NCBI GenBank assembly: GCA_902363595.1
Contig: CABJAP010000022.1
Coordinates: 1-49,449, forward strand
Length of the DNA: 49,449 nucleotides
Origin: Clostridia bacterium
GTDB lineage: Bacteria > Bacillota > Clostridia > Peptostreptococcales > Anaerovoracaceae
Direction: 5' to 3'
Of this stretch, positions 24,115 to 31,888 are shown in pieces (positions within the stretch are counted from its first letter, which is position 1; each line of letters starts with the position of its first letter). The notes under the pieces are model-generated. The model was given only the letters and a program-made list of their open reading frames with translations. It ran no database searches and was not told where the DNA came from. The position numbers and the translations under genes are program-made.

Positions 24115-25167
24115 ATGAGGAAGTCTTTTACCTATAACGGCCAGCGTCACTATATTCGGGCCAAAGATGAAACGGACTATGAGATCAAAAAGGCCCTGAA
24201 AATCAAAGAGCTTGAGGAAGGCAAAATTATTGAAAGTAATATGCTCGTACGGGATTGGGCGAAGGAATGGCTGACAACGTACAAATTCGGCACATGCAAC
24301 GACAAAACATACAGAGACTATCAGCGCAGGCTTGACAAGACTATCCTACCTGAAATCGGTCATATAAGGCTTAAGGACGTTAAGTCAATACATGCTCAAA
24401 ACGTGCTACAAAAGGTCAGCCATATGAGCCAAAGTAGGATTGATAAAATATATCAGTGCATGGATCAGATGTTTGAATCGGCAATTGGTAATGATCTCAT
24501 TACTAAAAACCCTGTAAAATACGCAAAAAAACCAAAAGGTACAGCGGGGTCACATCGCTCTATTACGGATGAAGAACGCAAGGCGATATTAGAGGTCGCA
24601 GAGACGCATAAGCATGGCCTATGGGTTAAAATAATACTGTTTTGCGGGCTTCGGACCGGTGAAACCCCAAGGGTTAAAATCTGTCACTTTGACTTTGAAA
24701 AGAAGTTGCTTTTCATCGACGGGACAAAAAACAAAAATGCCCGGCGGTATGTCCCGGTTCCTGATGAAATTCTTCAGGAAGTGAAAGCTTTAAACAAAGA
24801 TCCTTTTGAGTACCTCTTCACAAACCAGAATGGCCGCCAGGTCCAGCCACACAACCGGGGGCGCATGTGGAAATCGTTTAAGCGGGCCATGCACCTGCAT
24901 ATGGGCGGAAAAACCTACCGTGGGGAAATCATACCCCCGTATATGGTCGCTGATGACCTGGTTCCTTATTGTCTCCGGCATACATATTGCACCGATCTGC
25001 AAGATGCCGGTGTCCCAATCAATGTTGCAAAGGATTTAATGGGCCACTCTGATATCTCTCTCACGGCCAAAATCTACACGCATACGACGGAAACATCGAT
25101 CAATAATGCGGCGGAGCTTATAGGGAAATTCAGAGATAAAGAAAAAAAGAAAATGAAAGCAGACTGA
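24115..25167 (+). CDS. int: Tyrosine site-specific integrase
   Basis: I start at ATG 24115 with AAAGGCAGG ahead; the longer frame from 24040 has no binding site. The 350-residue protein has an N-terminal arm-binding AP2-like part (1-45), a core SAM-like domain (about 45-130) and catalytic domain with Arg180 (CGLRTGE), Arg288 (LRHTYC), His311 (GHSDIS) and Tyr321 (KIYTH). The residue three before Arg288, normally His, is Tyr (YCLR). It would recombine attP with the tRNA-Arg attB. It ends 164 bases from the tRNA 3' end. Confidence 0.95.
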   Translation: MRKSFTYNGQRHYIRAKDETDYEIKKALKIKELEEGKIIESNMLVRDWAKEWLTTYKFGTCNDKTYRDYQRRLDKTILPEIGHIRLKDVKSIHAQNVLQKVSHMSQSRIDKIYQCMDQMFESAIGNDLITKNPVKYAKKPKGTAGSHRSITDEERKAILEVAETHKHGLWVKIILFCGLRTGETPRVKICHFDFEKKLLFIDGTKNKNARRYVPVPDEILQEVKALNKDPFEYLFTNQNGRQVQPHNRGRMWKSFKRAMHLHMGGKTYRGEIIPPYMVADDLVPYCLRHTYCTDLQDAGVPINVAKDLMGHSDISLTAKIYTHTTETSINNAAELIGKFRDKEKKKMKAD

Positions 25168-25189
25168 CGGGTTAAGCACCCGTCTTTTT
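25166..25189 (+). terminator. Rho-independent terminator of the integrase gene
   Basis: GACGGGT and ACCCGTC pair perfectly (25166-25172 with 25178-25184), followed by five T. It overlaps the stop codon. Confidence 0.88.
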
Positions 25190-25284
25190 ATTGTTTATCA
25201 ATAACAAGGTGGCACGCTATTGGCACGCTTTTTGTGGATTTTATGGCTTATAGCTGACCAAAAAACAAAAATTCCAAAAAATTC

Positions 25285-25328
25285 AAAACCCGCCAAACGC
25301 TTAAAACACTGCGTTATAGCGGGTTTTT
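25285..25328. terminator. Bidirectional terminator between integrase and tRNA-Arg
   Basis: AAAACCCGC plus AACGC pair with GCGTT plus GCGGGTTTTT (25285-25300 with 25311-25328), with T-runs outside on both strands. It would end the tRNA transcript on the minus strand and any readthrough of the integrase on the plus strand. Confidence 0.8.
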
Positions 25329-25331
25329 ACA

Positions 25332-25407
25332 TGGCACTCCCGAGAGGATTCGAACCTCCGACGCACGGTTTAGGAAACCGACGCTCTATCCCCTGAGCTA
25401 CGGGAGC
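25332..25407 (-). tRNA. tRNA-Arg (anticodon CCT), presumed prophage attachment site
   Basis: The 76-base sequence folds as a tRNA: 7-base acceptor stem (GCTCCCG with CGGGAGT, one GT pair), D arm GCTC/GAGC, anticodon loop TTCCTAA, T arm GGAGG/CCTCT with TTCGAAT, discriminator G and encoded CCA. Base 27-43 of the anticodon stem is a T-T mismatch. The 3' end faces the prophage and integrase, as usual for integrations that rebuild the tRNA 3' part. Which bases form the att core needs the other attachment site, outside this window. Confidence 0.95.
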
Positions 25408-25427
25408 ATGCAAATGACTGCTTTACT

Positions 25428-25457
25428 ATAATACCACATATCCCATGAGGATTTCAA
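25428..25457 (-). promoter_or_regulatory. Promoter of tRNA-Arg
   Basis: TTGAAA (25452-25457) and TATTAT (25428-25433) on the minus strand with an 18-base spacer, about 20 bases before the tRNA 5' end. The permease gene at 25492 ends just upstream without a visible terminator, so readthrough into the tRNA is also possible. Confidence 0.7.
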
Positions 25458-25491
25458 CATTTTTCAGCCATGAATTGCAGGCCTCCTCACT

Positions 25492-26421
25492 TTACAATTC
25501 GATGATAATCGCAAAGATCGGAATCGTTATGATCGAAAGGACCGTTGACAGCAGCACCGTCTTAGTGGCGAACGCCACCTCGCCTTTGTATTGCTGGCTG
25601 AAAATCGTCGATGCCGAAGCCACCGGCATTGCAAAACTGATAATCAAAACCTTTTCCAACAGAGTGAATTCCCCGGCCCAAAGCTTTACAATCACAAGCG
25701 TGACTACCGGAACGATCAGCAGTTTGACAAAAGAGATTACATAGACCTGCCAATCTCCTACAATTTCCTTAATTTTTAAGGCTCCCAGCTGATAGCCGAT
25801 AGCAAACATCGTAAGAGGTGTCGTCGCCGCTCCGATCATCTCAATGGAACCGCCCAAAAGCTCGGGCAGACGGCAATTGAGCAGGAACAGCGCCAAGCCG
25901 ATCATGACTCCAATCAACCCCGGATTCAGGAATTGTTTGGCCCGAATCTTCAGATCAGCCCCCGCCGATAACTGAATCAGCACAATTCCAATGGTAAACA
26001 TCAGCACATCATTGATCATTTCCAGAATTGCAGCAAAAAATACAGCTTCCGTGCCATATAACGCTTTGATAACCGGGATTCCAAGAAAGCCTGTATTCCC
26101 GAAAATCAGCATAAACACCGCCATATACTGCTTTGTTTTGGACATACGCAGCAATCTTGCCAGCGGAAAACTTACAGCGATCAATATGGCAAACACAATC
26201 AGCGCCACAGCCATCATATAGCCGCTGTCTTTCAAAATTTGAAAACTAAACTCCATCTGCATAGCGTTGATAACCATGCACGGCCAGGTCAGGTTTACCA
26301 CGATGGCCGATACCGCTTCGCTTTGATGATCGCTGATCAGCTCTTTCTTACGAAAAAAAATTCCCGGCAGGATCAGTATAAAGATCATGATCAGTGAACT
26401 TAAAATCTCTCCAATAAGCAT
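25492..26421 (-). CDS. AEC-family (auxin efflux carrier type) permease
   Basis: The 309-residue protein has ten hydrophobic segments in the 5+5 pattern of this family. The N-terminal helix (ILSSLIMIFILILPGIFF) is followed by a cytoplasmic motif KELISDHQSEAVSAIVVNLTWPCM, a family hallmark near the first repeat. Later comes GNTGFLGIPVIKALYG with the helix-breaking Gly-Pro pattern typical of AEC carriers. In bacteria such proteins move organic acids such as malate or amino acids out or in; substrate cannot be read here. The gene has its own promoter and a leader terminator. Confidence 0.9.
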   Translation of the reverse strand: MLIGEILSSLIMIFILILPGIFFRKKELISDHQSEAVSAIVVNLTWPCMVINAMQMEFSFQILKDSGYMMAVALIVFAILIAVSFPLARLLRMSKTKQYMAVFMLIFGNTGFLGIPVIKALYGTEAVFFAAILEMINDVLMFTIGIVLIQLSAGADLKIRAKQFLNPGLIGVMIGLALFLLNCRLPELLGGSIEMIGAATTPLTMFAIGYQLGALKIKEIVGDWQVYVISFVKLLIVPVVTLVIVKLWAGEFTLLEKVLIISFAMPVASASTIFSQQYKGEVAFATKTVLLSTVLSIITIPIFAIIIEL

Positions 26422-26441
26422 CTTACACCTCCCTCTATTAG

Positions 26442-26500
26442 AAAAAAGTGCTATAAATGCTCTTGTTTATAACTCAAAAACAAGAAAATTTATAGCACTT
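26442..26500 (-). terminator. Leader terminator/attenuator hairpin of the AEC permease gene
   Basis: AAGTGCTATAAAT and its exact complement (26446-26458 and 26488-26500) enclose a second stem CTTGTTT/AAACAAG (26462-26468 with 26478-26484). On the minus strand six T follow at once, then GGGAGG and the gene start. The promoter is only 20-50 bases upstream, so almost the whole leader is this hairpin. Such a layout blocks transcription unless something relieves it. Confidence 0.8.
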
Positions 26501-26521
26501 CGGCAATGATTTCTTTTTTAT

Positions 26522-26550
26522 ATAATAACTGGATTCCAAAGTTTTTTCAA
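26522..26550 (-). promoter_or_regulatory. Promoter of the AEC permease gene
   Basis: TTGAAA (26545-26550) and TATTAT (26522-26527) on the minus strand with a 17-base spacer. The predicted start near 26515 lies 15 bases ahead of the long hairpin. Confidence 0.72.
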
Positions 26551-26850
26551 TTATTTTTTTTGGCTGAGGAGAAAATCAGCGCGGCCCGGCCTTGCACCCG
26601 CTCCATCTATAGTCCGGTAATTTTTAATAAAAATTGATGGTTTTTACGCAAAAATGCTGCGTTGCAGGGCCTGGTCCCGACAAAAAGCAGAATTTTCAGC
26701 TTCAAGCCGAACTGGAGAGGCCGCAACCGTTGAAAAAAGAGAAAATTTAAAAAATATTTTTTGTTTTTACCCAAGATGAGCATTCTGCCATAGTACAGTG
26801 CAGCTCCCCCGCCCCCTTTCTTCACCCTGACTGCTATCCCCTCAAAAACA
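26551..26850. other. Intergenic stretch without convincing gene
   Basis: These 300 bases lie between the permease promoter and the terminator of the BenE-type gene. A minus-strand frame of 87 codons (26607-26870) is open but has no ribosome binding site, overlaps a terminator and lacks recognisable domain pattern, so I do not call it. A weak inverted feature ATGCTGCGTTGCAGG is seen near 26651-26665. Nothing else supported. Confidence 0.6.
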
Positions 26851-26890
26851 CAAAAGCGCCGGACTTTCAACGCCCCTTGAAAAGCCCGGC
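26851..26890 (-). terminator. Rho-independent terminator of the transporter-amidohydrolase operon
   Basis: On the minus strand GCCGGGCTTTTCAA and TTGAAAGTCCGGC pair (outer arms 26858-26862 and 26886-26890), followed by TTTTGTGTTTTT. It lies 14 bases after the stop of the BenE-type gene. Confidence 0.85.
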
Positions 26891-26903
26891 ACCCAAAACG
26901 CGC

Positions 26904-28079
26904 TTACTCACGCACCAACTGAAAATCCTTCCTTTCTGTCAGAAAAGATGCTGAAATACCAAAAACAATAGCCCACACCGGCGCACCGATCCCCAGGATC
27001 GTAAGATGGGACAGCCCGACCACAAAAGCGGTCAAAGCCCCCAGCACAAACCGTTTTTCACCGAAAGCCGCAGTCAGCGAACTGGTCAAAAGCCCGATCA
27101 TCGCCAGACCGCAGACAATATCGATGATCGCAGCAGGCAGCAGCGATACCAGACCGGTGACAATGCTTGCCAACAGCGCCACTGCTGCGGTTATCCCGCA
27201 GAGCACCATCGATCCGAAATATCGATGCTCTTTTTTCCCCGCGTTTTCACCCGCCAAAATGGCTATGGTAGGCCCGGCCAAAGAAATGGTATGACTCAAA
27301 CCAAAAGAAACGATCATGGAACCAATCCCGCAAAAAGCGACGACTTCGTCCAACGGCAGATCATACCCGTTAGCCTTCAGCACACCGTACCCCTTAAACA
27401 GATCCGATACCGCCATGATCACCAAAGGCAGGCTGACATAAACAAGGACGTTGAGGTTTACAACTGGAACAATCCCAACAGGCAGGCTCCACCCCAGCTC
27501 CAGCGATCCGGCCCCGCCGCCTTTCATAAGGCAGGCAGCTGCAATGGCCATAACCAGCGCTGCAGCTTGGGGCGGCACCTTGGAAGAAACCAGATTGATC
27601 AGGAAATAGGCTGCCACAATACACCCACCGGCCAGCGGCAGTTCCCCCACACCGTTTATCAAATTCAACCCATAGTTCATATACACCCCTGCAACCATGG
27701 CCAAAACAATGGGAATGGGCACATACTGGATGATCTTTCCGATCAGTTTCAGGCGGCCCATCAGAAGCAAGGCAGCGCCCGCAGCCAAATAGCCGAACAC
27801 CATCTCCCCCAGAGAAAACTCCTGGAGCAGCGGCCCCGCCACAGCTACCGCTGTAATGGACGGAACCGCGTAAACAGGCATTTTAAAGCGTCGGGAAAGA
27901 TACACGCTCATAATTCCGCCGGCAAACATTCCGCACATGAGAAGAGAAGTAATTTCTACAGCCGTCAAACCCGCAGAAACTCCCATGGCCGTAAAGATGG
28001 GAACAGCCCCTGCGATCACAAAGATCAGCGCCGTCAAAACCGTACTGATGCTCTCAGAAGTCATCCGACTTTTCTTCAA
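26904..28079 (-). CDS. BenE-type (benzoate/H+ symporter-like) permease
   Basis: About 391 residues with eleven to twelve hydrophobic segments. The early segment LTALIFVIAGAVPIF followed by VYLSRRFKMPVYAVPS, with 'PxxxxxPSITAVAVAGP', and FGLSHTISLAGPTIAIL near residue 260 match the BenE/purine-permease-like fold. Substrate is inferred to be an aromatic or other carboxylate. I choose TTG at 28079 because AAGGAGG lies seven bases before it; ATG 28064 and a TTG at 28127 are alternatives. It is the last gene of a three-gene operon. Confidence 0.88.
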   Translation of the reverse strand: MKKSRMTSESISTVLTALIFVIAGAVPIFTAMGVSAGLTAVEITSLLMCGMFAGGIMSVYLSRRFKMPVYAVPSITAVAVAGPLLQEFSLGEMVFGYLAAGAALLLMGRLKLIGKIIQYVPIPIVLAMVAGVYMNYGLNLINGVGELPLAGGCIVAAYFLINLVSSKVPPQAAALVMAIAAACLMKGGGAGSLELGWSLPVGIVPVVNLNVLVYVSLPLVIMAVSDLFKGYGVLKANGYDLPLDEVVAFCGIGSMIVSFGLSHTISLAGPTIAILAGENAGKKEHRYFGSMVLCGITAAVALLASIVTGLVSLLPAAIIDIVCGLAMIGLLTSSLTAAFGEKRFVLGALTAFVVGLSHLTILGIGAPVWAIVFGISASFLTERKDFQLVRE

Positions 28080-28110
28080 AGATACGCCTCCTTTCCTCCC
28101 GGCCTCAGAA

Positions 28111-29727
28111 TCATCTTTCAAAAACAATTTTGCCGTCCATGATGGTCATTTCCACTGCCGCATCCTTTATTTCCATAGGATCAATTGCAAAGAGATTGCG
28201 ATCCACCACAATAACGTCCGCCAGCTTTCCTTCTTCCAGCACTCCGATATCATCTCTACTGTATGCTCTGGCTGCGCCGCTGGTATAGGCAATCAATGTA
28301 TCGTCCAGCCCTATGCACTCTTGAGGATTTACCCCTGTCGGATTGCCATCATCATCACATCTGGTAACAGCGGAATAGATATTGGGGAATGGATTATATT
28401 CCACCACCGGATAATCGGTGCCGAAGGCCAGCTGCCCGCCATGGTTGAGAATCGTCTTATGGGGCCATTCCCAACGGCACCGCTCTTCGCCCACCCGGCG
28501 GATCTTTTCATTGAAATCCAAGGTGAGGTGATAAGGCTGCATGGATGGAATCACATCCAGCTGTGCGAACCTAGGAATATCATCGGGATGGATGGTCTCA
28601 ATATGCTCTACCGTATTGCGCAGTCCATGTCTGCCGTTCTTCTCTATGGAAGCCTGGAATAAATCCAGCGCCATGCGCACCGAACCGTCGGCGATGCAGT
28701 GCAGTCTTACCGGAAGGCCATAGCTGTTGGCCGCCGTCACATAACGCTTGTTATCCTCCCAGGAAGCCAGGGGCACACCGATCCCGCAGGTTTCCGGCTT
28801 GTCCGCATAAGGTTCCAGCAGCAATCCGGTAAAAGTGGAGGTCACCCCATCGATAAAACCCTTGACTCCGGAAAACCGCAGTTTTTCTGACGCGTACCTT
28901 TTCTGCATGTCCAAAGCCTTAGTAAAATCCGTATACCCGTCCATACGTCCGAATATATGGAGCCTCAGCGTAAGTTCATCATCTTCCTCCAGCCGCATGA
29001 TGGAATCGTATTTTTTGTAAGTAGCTGCATCATAGTCATCTCCCATCATCTCGCTGGCAGACGTGATGCCGCAGGCGTTGAGACCGGCGATGAAATCCCG
29101 ATTGATCTCTTTCATTATTTCCGGTTCTATGTCCATGATCTTATCCATAGCCGGCTTGTACGCCTCCGGCTCGAAGAGAAGGCCAGTCATCCGTCCCTCT
29201 TCATCCACGCCCACCGAACCGCTTTTGGGCTTCATGTCAGGCGTGATGCCCGCTTCCACAAGAGCCTTTGAATTGAGCCAGCAGGTATGAGCGTCCGCCG
29301 CAAGCAAATACACCGGCCGATCCGGAACTGCCGCATCCAGAGAAGCCTTTGTCGGCAGAGGTGCATCCTGCCAATTGGCAGGGAACCATCCCATTCCCCG
29401 AATTCTTTTTTCATCAGGATGCGCCAGAGCATACTGGCGTATCATCTCCGCGCATTCCTCCTCGGACTGAGACTGACTGATTTCCGTACACATATGGTCG
29501 CTGGACGAGATTGCCCCGGAAAAATAATGGGTATGGGCATCGACGAACGCCGGCATGACCAGTTTGTCACCGCAGTCAATAACCCGCGTATCCGCGCCGA
29601 TCAGCTCCTCAGCCGCTTCCCCCGCGCAGAGAATTTGATTTCCCCGGATAGCCACCGCTCCTGAAAAGACCTTTTTATCACGGCCATTAAAAATAGCCTT
29701 GCTCTTTAATACTAAATCTGCTTTCAT
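28111..29727 (-). CDS. YtcJ-like metal-dependent amidohydrolase
   Basis: A 538-residue enzyme of the amidohydrolase_3 family (NfdA/YtcJ type). The metal-binding start motif MPAFVDAHTHYFSG is at about residue 57-71, with later LHCIADGSVRMALDLF, NTVEHIETIHPDD and the late Asp in LAFGTDYPVVEYNP. Family members hydrolyse N-substituted formamides or other C-N bonds; substrate is not shown. It is flanked by an NhaC-type antiporter gene (10 bases upstream) and a BenE-type permease gene in one operon, which suggests uptake and cleavage of a carboxylate-bearing compound. Confidence 0.9.
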   Translation of the reverse strand: MKADLVLKSKAIFNGRDKKVFSGAVAIRGNQILCAGEAAEELIGADTRVIDCGDKLVMPAFVDAHTHYFSGAISSSDHMCTEISQSQSEEECAEMIRQYALAHPDEKRIRGMGWFPANWQDAPLPTKASLDAAVPDRPVYLLAADAHTCWLNSKALVEAGITPDMKPKSGSVGVDEEGRMTGLLFEPEAYKPAMDKIMDIEPEIMKEINRDFIAGLNACGITSASEMMGDDYDAATYKKYDSIMRLEEDDELTLRLHIFGRMDGYTDFTKALDMQKRYASEKLRFSGVKGFIDGVTSTFTGLLLEPYADKPETCGIGVPLASWEDNKRYVTAANSYGLPVRLHCIADGSVRMALDLFQASIEKNGRHGLRNTVEHIETIHPDDIPRFAQLDVIPSMQPYHLTLDFNEKIRRVGEERCRWEWPHKTILNHGGQLAFGTDYPVVEYNPFPNIYSAVTRCDDDGNPTGVNPQECIGLDDTLIAYTSGAARAYSRDDIGVLEEGKLADVIVVDRNLFAIDPMEIKDAAVEMTIMDGKIVFER

Positions 29728-29737
29728 ATCAAACCTC

Positions 29738-31102
29738 CTAAGTCATAATAAGTCCCGCAGCAGCAAAGAAAATCACTGCCAAAACCGCTGACCCCAAAAC
29801 ATACGGCGCCACGACCTTAATCTGGGTCATGTTGGAAATCCCCGTCCCTGCTGATGTCATAAATACCGCATCGGAATAGAAACAGAATTTGCTGCCAAAG
29901 GCCACGCCGGACATGATCGCCGCAACGACCAGCGCCGGGTCGATCCCCATGGTCGTGCTGAGCGGAACGAAAATGGGAATGGTGAGCAGAATCAGCACCC
30001 AGAAGCTGGCTGCTGCAAAGGCGACCAGACCAACGATGATAAATACAAAGGCCGGCACCAGAGCATACATGCTCTCCGGAATCATCCGCTGCATTCCGCC
30101 GATCAGGTATTCGGCAAACCCCATCTCCGTGTTGGCAATATTCAATACATATGCGAAACAAATGACGACTGCCAGCGGAGCCATTGAAGAGATACCTGCG
30201 AAAAGATTATCCATAAACTCTGTCAGCGTCATGATCTTCTGTACAAGATACAGGACCAGCTGTACCGCCAGCGCTATGAGAATTCCGCTTACTACATCAT
30301 TATTACAGAGAAACATACCTGCGATCAAGGCAATAATAGGAATAAAAAAGTTCAGCGGCGAAGATGGTTTTACATCCGTATTATCTCCATCACCCACATT
30401 GACGATGGAAGCACCCACTTTTTCTTCCACCAGGAGCGGACCGCCCTCATCGACCCGCTGATAAGCCTTTTTCAGCCGGCCAACCTTGGGAATGATCCCC
30501 AGTCCCACCAGCAGGCAGACCACAACAGCAACCAATGGGAAAAACATAAAGGGAATCGCCCGCAGATAGTCGCCGAAGCCCAGACCCTGGTCTGCCATAC
30601 AGCCTACAGCAAACGCCGCCCAGCTGGTAAACGGAATCAAGACGCAGACGCAGGCGCCCATCGAGTTTACTCCGTAAGCCAGATGTTCTCTTGGAATCCG
30701 GTTTCTGTCGGTCGTTTCTTTCATAGCAAAAGACACGGCCAGAACATTGAGGTAATCATCCACAAACATGATGATGCCCATGAGCCAGGTCAATAACATG
30801 GATTTTTTCCGCGTATTGGCGAACTTGCCTATAATATTGGAAAACCCCTGAAGTGCTCCTGATTTCTCAAAGAGCCTGATCATTCCTCCGAAGCCCAGAA
30901 GAATCATCAGCAGGAATTGGTAGGATTCATTGGAAATAGCCGAGTAGATCATTTGCAGATAATTGGGGAAAAAGTTTTGTTTATAGACCAATATTGCCCC
31001 CACCAGGGATGACAAGATAATCATCTCCGGCATTTTTTTCGTGATTAGTGCGCCAACAATTAGTACAAGGATTGGTATACAGGAAATTATCCCATACTCC
31101 AT
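29738..31102 (-). CDS. NhaC-family Na+/H+ antiporter-type transporter
   Basis: The 454-residue membrane protein has about twelve hydrophobic segments. The conserved segment GWLMG-like LLTWLMGIIMFVDDYLNV and the SWAAFAVGCMADQG loop, plus AVIFGSKFCFYSDAVF with paired Gly/Ser and a late SDAVFMTSAGT, match NhaC-type antiporters and related Na+-coupled organic solute exchangers. ATG 31102 has GGAGGAGG eight bases upstream. It is the first gene of the operon with the amidohydrolase; it may exchange the substrate or hydrolysis product. Confidence 0.88.
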   Translation of the reverse strand: MEYGIISCIPILVLIVGALITKKMPEMIILSSLVGAILVYKQNFFPNYLQMIYSAISNESYQFLLMILLGFGGMIRLFEKSGALQGFSNIIGKFANTRKKSMLLTWLMGIIMFVDDYLNVLAVSFAMKETTDRNRIPREHLAYGVNSMGACVCVLIPFTSWAAFAVGCMADQGLGFGDYLRAIPFMFFPLVAVVVCLLVGLGIIPKVGRLKKAYQRVDEGGPLLVEEKVGASIVNVGDGDNTDVKPSSPLNFFIPIIALIAGMFLCNNDVVSGILIALAVQLVLYLVQKIMTLTEFMDNLFAGISSMAPLAVVICFAYVLNIANTEMGFAEYLIGGMQRMIPESMYALVPAFVFIIVGLVAFAAASFWVLILLTIPIFVPLSTTMGIDPALVVAAIMSGVAFGSKFCFYSDAVFMTSAGTGISNMTQIKVVAPYVLGSAVLAVIFFAAAGLIMT

Positions 31103-31294
31103 AGGTTCCACCTCCTCCGTTCGTTCGTATAAAGCTAAAACTGTTATGCATAGCCGCGACGCTGCAAATAAATAGTATCAAAAGTCAGAATATTTAAAAA
31201 TTATTACTTTTGACCATTTTTTTGCCCTTTTGGACGGAAAAAAGTCCGTAAGGAGTAGGTTTTTAATTATTTAGGAGTATGGGCGGAGCAGTTA
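31103..31294. promoter_or_regulatory. Gap between AraC-type gene and transporter operon
   Basis: No strong consensus promoter stands out on the minus strand. A GGAC-TTTTTTCC-GTCC inverted repeat lies at about 31235-31250 and AT-rich runs follow. GATACT near 31159 could be a -10 box with a weak TTTTTA -35. A regulated promoter bound by the neighbouring AraC-type protein is plausible, not demonstrated. Confidence 0.4.
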
Positions 31295-31852
31295 TTACAT
31301 TCCAGACGTCACATAATCGCGTGGAGACTGATTGTAATATGCTTTAAAGGTTTTATAAAAGTTGCTGCTGTTGCTATAACCCAGCAGCCGTGAGATTTCT
31401 TCAATCGGTAGATTGGTCCCTCTTAAAAGAATGACCGCCCGCTCCATCCGCTGCTCTAACAGAATTTCGGAAAAGGATTTTCCGGTCTCACGATGCAGCA
31501 GGGTGGAAATATAGTTGGGGTGATAAGAAAATCGGTTAGCGATGTCTTTAAGCGTAACCGTATCAAAATGCTGGCTCATGTAATGAATAATTTTATCGGA
31601 AAGCCGGTCAGGAAGGAATTCTTTGCTTGCCGCCGAATATTGCCGGGCAATCTGCATCAAAAAAGACAGCACCAGGGGTTTCAAAACGGCTTGTGTGTCC
31701 TCTTGCTTGTTTGCATATTCAATGACCATCATTTCAAGCAATACCCGGATGTTGCAATCGTCTTCTATTTTAAAATGAATGTACTCGTCCGAAAACTGAT
31801 CGGTGGAAGGATCCAGAAGAAAATGAAAAAGTCTGGAATTTGCGGATAGCAT
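31295..31852 (-). CDS. AraC-family regulator, N-terminally truncated
   Basis: The 185-residue product ends in a standard AraC double helix-turn-helix (about 85-182): LKDIANRFSYHPNYISTLL, FSEILLEQRMERAVILL, then IEEISRLLGYSNSSNFYKT and FKAYYNQSPRDYV. Family members with a sensory cupin are usually 270-300 residues; here the ATG at 31852 follows an in-frame TAA six bases upstream and the effector-binding domain is missing. The 5' end faces, at a distance of less than 100 bases, a MATE gene that has lost its own start. It lies upstream of the transporter operon in the same direction and may once have controlled it. Confidence 0.85.
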   Translation of the reverse strand: MLSANSRLFHFLLDPSTDQFSDEYIHFKIEDDCNIRVLLEMMVIEYANKQEDTQAVLKPLVLSFLMQIARQYSAASKEFLPDRLSDKIIHYMSQHFDTVTLKDIANRFSYHPNYISTLLHRETGKSFSEILLEQRMERAVILLRGTNLPIEEISRLLGYSNSSNFYKTFKAYYNQSPRDYVTSGM

Positions 31853-31888
31853 TGGTTACAAATCAGGGCCGGAAAGAATTCCGGTTTT

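Larger units (their letters stand above)
1..25331. mobile_element. Integrated HK97-like siphoprophage (right part; left end outside window)
   Basis: The block has the standard order of a tailed temperate phage of Bacillota: integrase, repressor module, early replication genes, late regulator, HNH, terminases, portal, protease, capsid, connectors, tail tube, frameshifted chaperones, tape measure, tail tip. Lytic genes are all on the minus strand, lysogeny genes on the plus strand. The right border is set by the tRNA-Arg gene at 25332-25407, whose 3' end points into the prophage next to the integrase. The left border, lysis genes and other attachment site are not in the window. Exact border position is inferred. 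Confidence 0.95.

Noticed and set aside
26607..26870. Minus-strand open frame of 87 codons between the AEC and BenE-type genes
   Set aside because: No ribosome binding site, composition like a random frame, overlaps a clear terminator hairpin, no recognisable domain.
27006..28142. Long plus-strand frame opposite the BenE-type permease gene
   Set aside because: Rich in His, Gln and Arg, typical of the antisense of a hydrophobic membrane protein gene; no binding site or domain.
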